Positions 1 to 5,840 of a DNA stretch of 8,395 nt are shown piece by piece (the first letter of the stretch is position 1; every line of letters starts with the position of its first letter). The translations under genes were made by a program, and so were the position numbers. The notes under the pieces were generated by a model. It did no database searches and had not been told where the DNA came from. It saw only the letters and a program-made list of their open reading frames with translations. Source of the stretch: Woeseiaceae bacterium. GTDB lineage: Bacteria; Pseudomonadota; Gammaproteobacteria; Steroidobacterales; Woeseiaceae. The DNA is taken from contig JAKEGN010000186.1 of assembly GCA_022615525.1 (NCBI GenBank), forward strand, positions 1-8,395. Direction: 5' to 3'.

Positions 1-216
1 CTTGCCGTTCCCGCGCGCGCGACGGTCGCGGATGCCATCGAACTCTCGGGTATTGTTTCCCATTTTGCCGAGGTGAATCTCGCCGACTTGCAGGCAGGCA
101 TCTGGGGCCACCCCGTCGAACGTCGGCACCGGCTGGAGGATGGCGACAGGGTGGAGTTGTATCGGCCGCTGCTGACAGACCCGAGGGAAGCGCGGCGGCA
201 GCGTGCCAAACCATGA
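1..216 (+). CDS. rnfH: RnfH family protein (UPF0125), 3' part
   Basis: Frame 1 is open from the window edge to a TGA at 214-216 and gives 71 residues; the start lies upstream of the window. The C-terminal signature is clear: a GxxV-type strand, then LEDGDRVELYRPLLTDPREA and a basic tail (RRQRAKP), as in RnfH. Family members are ubiquitin-like beta-grasp proteins of roughly 90-110 residues, so perhaps a quarter is missing. The exact role is not settled; the name comes from the rnf electron-transport cluster of Rhodobacter. In E. coli, rnfH follows the toxin-like gene ratA and converges on bamE. Here too it converges on bamE, which supports the call; ratA would be expected just left of the window, but that is inference. 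Confidence 0.88.
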   Translation, partial: LAVPARATVADAIELSGIVSHFAEVNLADLQAGIWGHPVERRHRLEDGDRVELYRPLLTDPREARRQRAKP

Positions 217-238
217 TGTCTGGACTTGCGAAGTCGGG

Positions 239-260
239 AAAGGGCAGTAAGACCCTTTTT
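239..260 (+). terminator. Probable intrinsic terminator between convergent rnfH and bamE
   Basis: AAAGGG (239-244) pairs perfectly with CCCTTT (253-258) around an 8-nt loop, and the T-run continues to 260. It lies 23 bp after the rnfH stop and 11 bp from the bamE stop. The stem is short and part of the T-run is inside it, so strength is uncertain. On the minus strand the same hairpin is followed by only a TTT, so it would serve bamE less well. Confidence 0.5.
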
Positions 261-270
261 CAATATCCTG

Positions 271-597
271 CTACAGGTCCGGATTCAGCTCCTGGCCGTC
301 GACAATCCTGCTGACCAGGTCGTTCTCGAAATAGATCGACACCCAGCGTTTGAACGTCGCCTTTTCGTGGCCGATGGTCAGGTAGTACACGTAATCCCAG
401 CGGGCGCTGTGGAACGGGTCGTCGATCATCGGCGTGCCGAGCAGGAACCGAACCTGGTTACGGGTCATCCCGACGGTCACCTGGTCCAGGTCTTCCTGCT
501 TGAGCAGGTTGCCTTGCGACAATGGTGCGCGATAGACGCATCCGGACGACGAGCCGATCACGAACAGCATCAGCACGAAAATCGCAATTTTGCGCAA
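271..597 (-). CDS. bamE: Outer membrane protein assembly factor BamE (SmpA/OmlA lipoprotein)
   Basis: BamE is a small periplasm-facing lipoprotein of the BAM complex, which inserts beta-barrel proteins into the outer membrane. The mature part shows the family pattern in order: QGN, VGMT, QV, LGTP, DPF and WxYVYY. The start is not an ATG: the frame has no ATG until codon 21 of the longest version, so initiation is probably TTG. I chose the TTG at 597-595, which gives 108 residues beginning MRKIAIFVLMLF, a compact signal peptide with a lipobox-like SSGC and the acylated Cys at residue 20, as in E. coli BamE. A GGGA lies 9 nt upstream of it. The longest option is a TTG at 630 (119 residues, Cys31). 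Serine at the -3 lipobox position is less usual than Leu. In E. coli, bamE follows recN; here fur is inserted between them on the other strand, so bamE needs its own promoter. Confidence 0.9.
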   Translation of the reverse strand: MRKIAIFVLMLFVIGSSSGCVYRAPLSQGNLLKQEDLDQVTVGMTRNQVRFLLGTPMIDDPFHSARWDYVYYLTIGHEKATFKRWVSIYFENDLVSRIVDGQELNPDL

Positions 598-764
598 TTC
601 TGTGCGTCCCGGTAGTGTCAGCCGATTCAAATCGATGTCCGTCTGGGGTCAGGATGCGGTGGAGCCACCGACCCAACTGAGCCATAATAGGCGCGAATCA
701 TACCTTCTTGCATTTCGCCGCGATAGCGCCGCATATTCCAGGACCGGCCAACGGGAATACAGAC
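598..764. promoter_or_regulatory. Divergent bamE/fur intergenic region with possible promoters
   Basis: This spacer must hold promoters for bamE (leftward) and fur (rightward). Two weak sigma-70-like candidates for fur are visible. One is a CATAAT (683-688, 5 of 6 bases to the -10 consensus) without a good -35. The other is TTGCAT (708-713) with CATATT (732-737) at an 18-bp spacer. The AT-rich stretch near 684-689 also reads TATTAT on the minus strand and could be a bamE -10, again without a good -35. A dyad lies at 657-670. I see no good match to the 19-bp Fur box, so Fur autoregulation is not supported by sequence. Confidence 0.35.
657..670. repeat. Inverted repeat in the bamE/fur spacer
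   Basis: CGGTGG (657-662) and CCACCG (665-670) form a perfect 6-bp dyad with a central AG. The 2-bp centre is too short for a good RNA hairpin, so a protein-binding dyad is more natural. It lies 13 bp before the CATAAT at 683. No known operator is recognised in it. Confidence 0.35.
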
Positions 765-1184
765 ATGGAGCAACGTCAGGAACTACGCAAGGCGGGACTC
801 AAAATCACCCTGCCGAGACTCAAAATCCTCGAGATACTCGAAGAGAAAAAGCAGCTGCATCTGAGCGCGGAAGACATTTACAAAGAGTTGCTGGATACCG
901 GTGAAGACATCGGGCTGGCGACAGTTTACCGGGTGCTCACGCAGTTCGAATCAGCCGGGCTGATCAGCAGGCACAATTTCGAGGGCGGACATTCGGTGTT
1001 CGAGATCAATGAGGGAGAACATCACGATCACATGGTGTGCGTCGAAACCGGTGAGGTGGTGGAATTCGTCAACGAGGAAATCGAAAGGCTCCAGAGGGAA
1101 ATCGCGCGAAAGCACAACTTCGAGCTGATCGACCACAATCTGGTTCTCTATGTGAAGCCGCTGCCGAAGAAGTCCGGCGGCTGA
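765..1184 (+). CDS. fur: Ferric uptake regulator Fur
   Basis: Fur binds Fe(II) and represses iron-uptake genes as a DNA-binding dimer. The 139-residue product has the N-terminal winged helix (about 1-83) with LRKAGLKITLPRLKILEIL and the recognition region GLATVYRVLTQFESAGLI, then the dimerisation/metal domain with EGGHSVFE, HHDHMVC and the ending DHNLVLYVKP. His87, His89 and Glu100 fall at the numbers used for E. coli Fur. Cys92 is present but position 95 is Thr, and the second C-terminal Cys pair is absent, so the structural CxxC zinc site is missing, as in Pseudomonas aeruginosa Fur. I chose ATG 765 because the family begins just before LRKAGLK and GGGA lies 8 nt upstream; an in-frame TTG at 708 would add 19 residues that do not look like Fur. 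It converges on recN with 15 bp between stops. Confidence 0.97.
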   Translation: MEQRQELRKAGLKITLPRLKILEILEEKKQLHLSAEDIYKELLDTGEDIGLATVYRVLTQFESAGLISRHNFEGGHSVFEINEGEHHDHMVCVETGEVVEFVNEEIERLQREIARKHNFELIDHNLVLYVKPLPKKSGG

Positions 1185-1189
1185 CTTTT
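1156..1189 (+). terminator. Possible intrinsic terminator overlapping the fur stop codon
   Basis: AGCCGCTG (1156-1163) can pair with CGGCGGCT (1175-1182), an 8-bp stem with one G-U wobble and an 11-nt loop. It is followed by GAC and TTTT (1186-1189). The stem covers the last fur codons and the first base of the TGA, which fits the very small gap to convergent recN. The T-run is short, so this is moderate evidence only. Confidence 0.4.
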
Positions 1190-1199
1190 GCGGCCCGAT

Positions 1200-2891
1200 T
1201 CAGCCTGTCCTGGTGGCTTTCTGCCGGCGGCGTGAGTTGTTCAACATTTCCGCCGCGTGATCCCGGGTCTTCCGCGTTATCTTCATCCCGCCCAGCATCC
1301 TTGCAAGCTCCTCGATTCGTTCGGCATCACCGAGCTTGTTGATGGCAATCCTGGTGGAGTTGCCGTCCGTGATCTTCACGACCTGGAAATGATTGTCGGC
1401 GAGCCCCGCGACCTGGGCGAGATGGGTTACGCACAGAACCTGGCGGGTCTCACCGAGTTCTCGCAGGTGTCGCCCGACCATTTCCGCAACGGCACCGCCA
1501 ACGCCACTGTCCACCTCGTCGAAGATCATGGTCGGAATCGTACTGCCATCGATCGCGATGACCTGGATCGCAAGGCTCATGCGTGACAGCTCTCCGCCGG
1601 ACGCGATTTTCGCCAGGGGCATCGGCGCCTGACCGGGATTGGCGCTGATCAGGTACTCGATTTCGTCCGTTCCCGAAGGGCCCGGTTCGGCCGCGGTGTC
1701 CAGCCGCACTTCGAAAACGCCGCCCGCCATCCCGAGATCTGCCATCGCCGCTGTCACTGCTGCAGCGAACGGCTTCGCCGCCTTGCGCCTGGCCTTGCTG
1801 AGTGCGCCTGCAGCTTCGCCATAAGCTTTCCTGGCCAGGCTCGATCTTGAGGCCAGTTCGGCGCCGATCGACTCGGCGCGCTCGAGCGCAAGCAATTGTT
1901 CGTTGACGCGCTGGCAAACCTGCGGCAATTCCTCGGGCTCGACGCGGTGTTTGCGCGCCACCGCGTTAATTGCAGCCAGTCTCTCCTCAACCAGATCGCG
2001 ACGCTGCGGATCGACGTCCAGCGCATCCGCATAACGCCGCAGCGAATCGTACGCCTCGCTGACCTGGATCGACGCGTCCGCGAGCAGTGCCAGGACTGGC
2101 TTCAATCGGTCGTCGAACGAACTTGCGGCGTCAATGGCCCGAGAAGCTTCGGCGAGCAGTCGTTGTGCATTGTCGGGTTCACCATCATAGATGGCGCGTA
2201 CAGCTTCATTGACGGCATCGGCGAGTCGGCCGGAGTTTTGAAGCATGCGTCGTTCCGCCTGCAATTCCTCGTATTCCCCTGGTTTTAGATTCAGCGATTC
2301 GAATTCGCCCGATTGAAATCGGAGCAGTTCGAGGCGCGCTTCGCGATCGCGATTTGCGGTCTCGAGTTCCTTGAGCTGCACGGCCAGGGACTGCCACTCC
2401 CTGAAGGCTGTATCGGTCGCCACACGCAACTGCGCATGTGCTCCGTAATGGTCGAGAAGGTCGCGTTGCACGCTGCGCCGGACCAGGGACTGGTGAAAGT
2501 GCTGGCCGTGAATGTCCAGCAGTATTTCGCCGAGCGCTTTCAGATTCTGTAACGTGACGGGGTTGCCGTTGATGAAGGCCCGGGAACGCCCGTCCGCAGC
2601 AACCACCCGGCGCAGCAGGCAATCGTTGTCCGCGTCGAGTGCCTGCTCTTTGAGCCACGCGCGCGCTTCGTCGTGTTGCGACAGGTCGAACTCGGCAGCA
2701 AACTCCGCGCGGTCACAGCCGCCGCGTACCAGGCCGCCGCTGCCGCGCTCCCCGACAACCAGTCCGATGGCATCGACCAGTATCGATTTGCCGGCGCCTG
2801 TTTCGCCGGTCAGTACGGTCATTCCACCGTGAAACTCGATCGTGGCCTGGTCGATGATGGCGAAATCGCGAACCTGCAATCGCGTTAGCAT
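1200..2891 (-). CDS. recN: DNA repair protein RecN (SMC-like ATPase)
   Basis: RecN is a cytosolic SMC-like ATPase that acts early in RecA-dependent repair of double-strand breaks. At 563 residues it is close to the 553 of E. coli RecN. The N-terminal half-head has MLTRLQVRDFAIID and the Walker A GETGAGKS (29-36). LLDIHGQHFHQSL (about 124-136) follows. The middle (about 155-375) is rich in charged and leucine residues, fitting the two arms of a coiled coil. The C-terminal half-head has the ABC signature SGGELSRMSLAIQV (431-444), Walker B PTMIFDEVDSG (453-463, Asp458/Glu459) and the switch region LCVTHLAQVAGLAD (486-499). It starts at an ATG 3 bp after the nadK stop, so the two are probably co-transcribed with linked translation; the ribosome-binding site is weak. 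E. coli recN is LexA-controlled from its own promoter, but here the start abuts nadK and I see no separate SOS box. Confidence 0.97.
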   Translation of the reverse strand: MLTRLQVRDFAIIDQATIEFHGGMTVLTGETGAGKSILVDAIGLVVGERGSGGLVRGGCDRAEFAAEFDLSQHDEARAWLKEQALDADNDCLLRRVVAADGRSRAFINGNPVTLQNLKALGEILLDIHGQHFHQSLVRRSVQRDLLDHYGAHAQLRVATDTAFREWQSLAVQLKELETANRDREARLELLRFQSGEFESLNLKPGEYEELQAERRMLQNSGRLADAVNEAVRAIYDGEPDNAQRLLAEASRAIDAASSFDDRLKPVLALLADASIQVSEAYDSLRRYADALDVDPQRRDLVEERLAAINAVARKHRVEPEELPQVCQRVNEQLLALERAESIGAELASRSSLARKAYGEAAGALSKARRKAAKPFAAAVTAAMADLGMAGGVFEVRLDTAAEPGPSGTDEIEYLISANPGQAPMPLAKIASGGELSRMSLAIQVIAIDGSTIPTMIFDEVDSGVGGAVAEMVGRHLRELGETRQVLCVTHLAQVAGLADNHFQVVKITDGNSTRIAINKLGDAERIEELARMLGGMKITRKTRDHAAEMLNNSRRRQKATRTG

Positions 2892-2894
2892 GGC

Positions 2895-3794
2895 CTAGAC
2901 TGACTCGTCGCTGACCGCGGCGAAGCGGCTGTCGTGGCCCCAGTGCAGCTTCGATCGCAGGATTTCGTAAAAGTCATATCCGGGCGGGTGTATCAACGTG
3001 ATCTGCCTGTCCGAGCGACTGACGATCAGCCGGTCGTCGGGCCCGATCTGGCCCAGGCTGATACCGTCCACTGAAATTTCCGCCCTGGTGTTGCCATGTG
3101 TGTGCAGGATGACTTCGACACTGAGACCGGCCGGTATCACGATTGGCCGATCACTCAGCGTATGCGGGCAAATGGGTACGATGACGATCGCATCGAGGTG
3201 GGGCTCGATTATCGGACCACCACAACTCAGGGCATAAGCGGTCGAACCTGTCGGCGTGGCCACGATCAATCCGTCGCCGGCATGAGCATTCAGGCGAGTG
3301 CCCGCGATCAGGGTTTCAAAATACAACATGCGTCCGCCCTCGCAACGTTGCACGACTATGTCGTTCAGCGCCGTTTCGCCGCGCTCGCTGCCATCTGGCG
3401 CGCGAATATGGGCGTCAAGTAACAAGCGTCTTTCGCTGGAGAATTCACCCCGCACGATACGTTGCAGGCTGCCGAGCATTTCAGCGGGCGAGACGTCCGT
3501 CAGGAAGCCGAGCCGGCCTCGGTTGACGCCCAAAAGCGGCACATCGACGTCGCCAGCCAGTTTCGCTGCGTAGAGCATGGTGCCGTCACCACCAACGGCG
3601 ATGATCAGATCGGCTTCGCCGGCGAGGTCCGGCTCCCCGACCGCGCGCAAACCGAATGCTCGCGCAATGCCCGGGCTTGCGATCACGGTGATGCCGGAAT
3701 TTGTCAAATAGCCGGCCAGGGCCGCCATCGGTTCGGCGACACGTTCGTCCTCGTGTCGGCCTACGAGAGCGACGGTATTGAATGGTTGAGTCAT
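2895..3794 (-). CDS. nadK: NAD kinase
   Basis: NAD kinase phosphorylates NAD+ on the 2'-hydroxyl of its adenosine ribose using ATP (or polyphosphate in some members), and is the main source of NADP. The 299-residue length fits bacterial NadK (E. coli 292). The protein begins FNTVALVGRHEDERVAEP. It carries the catalytic GGDGT (68-72), LGVNRGRLGFLTD (88-100), the ALNDIVVQR strand with Asn144/Asp145, the glycine-rich DGLIVATPTGSTAYALSCGG (174-193) and the late PICPHTLSDRPIVIP (207-221). All key residues are present. The ATG at 3794-3792 is chosen because the family motif begins a few residues later; no good Shine-Dalgarno is visible. A TATAGT (minus strand, 3810-3805) sits only about 10 nt before the ATG and would imply an almost leaderless transcript, but no -35 supports it. 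The order nadK-recN matches E. coli. Confidence 0.97.
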   Translation of the reverse strand: MTQPFNTVALVGRHEDERVAEPMAALAGYLTNSGITVIASPGIARAFGLRAVGEPDLAGEADLIIAVGGDGTMLYAAKLAGDVDVPLLGVNRGRLGFLTDVSPAEMLGSLQRIVRGEFSSERRLLLDAHIRAPDGSERGETALNDIVVQRCEGGRMLYFETLIAGTRLNAHAGDGLIVATPTGSTAYALSCGGPIIEPHLDAIVIVPICPHTLSDRPIVIPAGLSVEVILHTHGNTRAEISVDGISLGQIGPDDRLIVSRSDRQITLIHPPGYDFYEILRSKLHWGHDSRFAAVSDESV

Positions 3795-3958
3795 GCGCTG
3801 GTTGACTATATTCTGCCCGGGGACGTTCGCTACAGGCTTACAGGCTGGGAGCAGCTGATTGTTGCAAACGCCGGTCCGGCCGCCAAGCCGTCAGCCCAAG
3901 ATAATCTGGACATTTACGCAATGAGTTGCCAGCGCAATTTCTGTGTATACCGCGAATC
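3795..3958. promoter_or_regulatory. Divergent nadK/hrcA intergenic region
   Basis: This 164-bp spacer should contain promoters for nadK (leftward) and hrcA (rightward). A GATAAT (3900-3905, 5 of 6 to the -10 consensus) could serve hrcA with a leader of about 47 nt, but no -35 is properly spaced. A TTGCCA (3926-3931) is a good -35 hexamer without a matching -10. No sigma-32 motif and no CIRCE operator (TTAGCACTC-N9-GAGTGCTAA) is seen. It also holds the tandem repeat at 3831-3846 and a small dyad GCCGG-T-CCGGC at 3870-3880. Confidence 0.4.
3831..3846. repeat. Perfect 8-bp tandem repeat TACAGGCT x2
   Basis: TACAGGCT occurs twice, directly abutting (3831-3838 and 3839-3846), in the nadK/hrcA spacer. 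Two copies of 8 bp may be chance or replication slippage; a pair of same-orientation protein-binding half-sites is possible but unsupported. Confidence 0.4.
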
Positions 3959-5026
3959 ATGACCGAGGTCGCCAGTCCGTTGCCCAATGAACGCGCACAG
4001 TACCTCCTCAAGGTACTAATACGGCGCTTTATTCGAGATGGACAGCCGGTCGGGTCGCGTACCTTGTCCAGGGATTCCGGCATTGACCTCAGTCCGGCGA
4101 CGATCCGCAACATCATGTCGGACCTCGAGGACCTCGGTCTCGTGTCGGCACCGCATACCTCGGCGGGCAGGGTGCCGACGGCGCAAGGATATCGCCTGTT
4201 CGTCGATTCACTGATCCGCTACAAGCAGCCGAAGGACGGCGAAATACGGCAATTGAAATCGCAGATTGCGCAACAGCAGGAAGATCCCGAAGCATTGCTG
4301 AGTTCCGTTTCACACCTGCTGTCCAGATTCACCAGCCTTGCCGGCGTGGTAACGGTGCCGCGTGGCCAGAAATCCATACTGCGCCAGATTGACTTTCTGC
4401 CGCTGTCCGACAGCCGGATACTCGCCATCCTGGTAATCAATGACCGGGAAGTGCAGAACAGGATCCTGAGTACCGAGTCGCCACGAAGCGCCGACGAACT
4501 GCGTCGTGCGGCCAATTTCATCAATGAGCACTACGTTGGCATGGACCTGGCACAGATTCGCGCAGAGCTGATTACGGAACTCGAGCGCACCAGGGACTCG
4601 ATGAACCGCGCAATGCACGACATTATCTCGGTTGCGCAGTCGGCAATGGCCGGGGCGCCGAAGCCGGGCGGTGAATTTGTGCTCGCCGGCGAGGCCAATC
4701 TGATGAATTTCGCGGAACTCTCCGACCTGGAGACGCTGCGCCGGTTGTTTGATGCGTTTTCGCGCAAACGCCTTTTGCTTGACCTGCTGGACCGCAGTAT
4801 CAATGCTAGTGGTGTACAGATTTTCATCGGCCAGGAGTCCGGGTTCAGTATCCTGGACAACTGCAGCGTGGTTACCGCGCCGTATCGCGTCGACGACGAT
4901 CATATCGGGGTGCTGGGTGTGATCGGCCCGACGCGGATGGCCTACGAGCGCGTCGTGCCGATCGTCGACATCACGGCCAAACTGCTGGAGTCTGCCTTGA
5001 AAGGTGTGCCCGAGCCGTCCGGCTGA
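3959..5026 (+). CDS. hrcA: Heat-inducible transcription repressor HrcA
   Basis: HrcA represses chaperone genes by binding the CIRCE inverted repeat; GroEL keeps it active, so repression lifts when unfolded protein titrates GroEL. The 355-residue product has the N-terminal winged helix (about 10-88) with LLKVLIRRFIRDGQPVGSRTL, LSPATIRNIMSDLEDLGLV and PHTSAGRVPTAQGYRLFVD. A central dimerisation/GAF-like part follows, then the conserved ending GVLGVIGPTRMAYERVVPIVD (about 317-337). Length and motifs fit an intact family member. I chose ATG 3959; an in-frame TTG at 3926 would add 11 residues of no family character. No Shine-Dalgarno is visible before the ATG, so initiation may be weak. It heads the grpE-dnaK-dnaJ cluster, but a 143-bp gap with a sigma-32-type promoter follows, so it may be expressed separately. 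No CIRCE is seen in the window; the target is probably groESL elsewhere (inference). Confidence 0.96.
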   Translation: MTEVASPLPNERAQYLLKVLIRRFIRDGQPVGSRTLSRDSGIDLSPATIRNIMSDLEDLGLVSAPHTSAGRVPTAQGYRLFVDSLIRYKQPKDGEIRQLKSQIAQQQEDPEALLSSVSHLLSRFTSLAGVVTVPRGQKSILRQIDFLPLSDSRILAILVINDREVQNRILSTESPRSADELRRAANFINEHYVGMDLAQIRAELITELERTRDSMNRAMHDIISVAQSAMAGAPKPGGEFVLAGEANLMNFAELSDLETLRRLFDAFSRKRLLLDLLDRSINASGVQIFIGQESGFSILDNCSVVTAPYRVDDDHIGVLGVIGPTRMAYERVVPIVDITAKLLESALKGVPEPSG

Positions 5027-5071
5027 CGGCGCGGAACCTGTTTCACTCCCGCTGCCGAAAGGCTTGCCGGA

Positions 5072-5099
5072 CTTGATATTCTCGCCGATACCCCCAAAC
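5072..5099 (+). promoter_or_regulatory. Sigma-32 (RpoH) type heat-shock promoter of grpE
   Basis: CTTGATA (5072-5078) and CCCCAAAC (5092-5099) are separated by 13 bp, close to the E. coli sigma-32 consensus CTTGAAA-N11-16-CCCCATNT. Transcription would begin near 5106 and give a leader of about 64 nt before grpE. The position and matched spacing relative to the dnaK promoter strengthen the call. The grpE ribosome-binding site GGAG (5156-5159) lies inside the palindrome CTCCGGAG. Confidence 0.75.
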
Positions 5100-5169
5100 T
5101 TTCTGCCAGATTACACACCAGCGGTCGCCGCGGCGGCCCAATAACTGCAAACTCCGGAGCCGAATAGCG

Positions 5170-5745
5170 ATGAGTGGAAAGCCGAAAAAGGCTGATATTT
5201 CCAGCGACGAGACAGAAACCGTTGCCGGCGGCACTGGCACGGCCGACACCGAGCAACCCGGCCTTGCCGCGACCCCGCCGGGACCGGACCAGGTCGACCT
5301 GAAAGCGCAGGCCGAGGAAAACTGGGACAAGTACGTACGTGCCCTGGCAGAACTCGACAACGTGCGCAAAAGGGCGCAACGGGACGTCGAGAATGCCCGG
5401 AAATTTGCCCTGGAGCGTTTCGCCGCCGATTTGCTTGCGGTCCGCGACAGCCTCGAACTCGGGTTGACGGCGAGCGAGCAGACTGACGTCTCGGCAATGC
5501 GCGAGGGCTTCGAGGCTACCCTGAAGCTGCTTGCTTCGACCATGGAACAGTTCGGCATCCGCGAGATCGACCCCCTGGGTGAGCCGTTCGATCCGCAACT
5601 GCACGAGGCCATCAGCATGCAGCCCTCCGGCACGATGGAGCCGGGATCCGTGCTGACGGTGTTTCAGAAGGGCTATATCCTGAACGGGCGCCTGCTCCGG
5701 CCGGCGCGCGTGGTGGTGTCGGCCGAACCGGCCGCCCCGGCCTGA
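5170..5745 (+). CDS. grpE: Nucleotide exchange factor GrpE
   Basis: GrpE releases ADP from DnaK and so resets the Hsp70 cycle; its long helices also act as a thermosensor. The 191-residue product is close to E. coli GrpE (197). Residues 1-40 are polar, Gly/Thr/Pro-rich and probably disordered. A charged helical stretch (about 43-95) with the family run YVRALAELDNVRKRAQRDVENARKFA forms the dimeric coiled coil. LLASTMEQFGIREIDPLGEPFDPQLHEAISM (about 120-150) leads into the C-terminal beta-wing that touches DnaK, with VFQKGYILNGRLLRPARVVVS. The ATG at 5170 has GGAG 10 nt upstream. A 95-bp gap with a second sigma-32-type promoter separates it from dnaK. Confidence 0.97.
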   Translation: MSGKPKKADISSDETETVAGGTGTADTEQPGLAATPPGPDQVDLKAQAEENWDKYVRALAELDNVRKRAQRDVENARKFALERFAADLLAVRDSLELGLTASEQTDVSAMREGFEATLKLLASTMEQFGIREIDPLGEPFDPQLHEAISMQPSGTMEPGSVLTVFQKGYILNGRLLRPARVVVSAEPAAPA

Positions 5746-5772
5746 TCGGCCTGAATTGCACTGATTTTCATG

Positions 5773-5800
5773 CTTGAAACCCGCCGCCGCGGCCCCACCT
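5773..5800 (+). promoter_or_regulatory. Sigma-32 (RpoH) type heat-shock promoter of dnaK
   Basis: CTTGAAA (5773-5779, a perfect -35) and CCCCACCT (5793-5800, one mismatch to CCCCATNT) are separated by 13 bp. Transcription would begin near 5807, about 34 nt before the dnaK ATG. It is a better match than the grpE promoter and would let DnaK/DnaJ be made in excess over GrpE on heat shock. Confidence 0.85.
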
Positions 5801-5840
5801 ATCAGCCAGTTCAGTAATTTCCAAGCGGAGACCGGAATTT

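Noticed and set aside
226..615. 129-codon plus-strand frame opposite bamE
   Set aside because: Antisense to bamE, whose signal peptide and motifs are clear; it begins inside the rnfH terminator region.
708..764. 19-residue N-terminal extension of Fur from a TTG at 708
   Set aside because: The added residues are unlike Fur, and the ATG at 765 has a ribosome-binding site and matches family starts.
4310..4903. 197-codon minus-strand frame opposite hrcA
   Set aside because: Antisense to an intact hrcA; no motif and no promoter or ribosome-binding site that I can see.
5014..5030. Small hairpin at the hrcA stop (GCCGTC/GACGGC) as a terminator
   Set aside because: A 6-bp stem with no T-run after it; likely chance in GC-rich sequence.
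4942..5633. Two long minus-strand frames (220 and 196 codons) spanning the hrcA/grpE gap and grpE
   Set aside because: They overlap each other and the conserved grpE, and would run across the sigma-32-type promoter; no protein family recognised.
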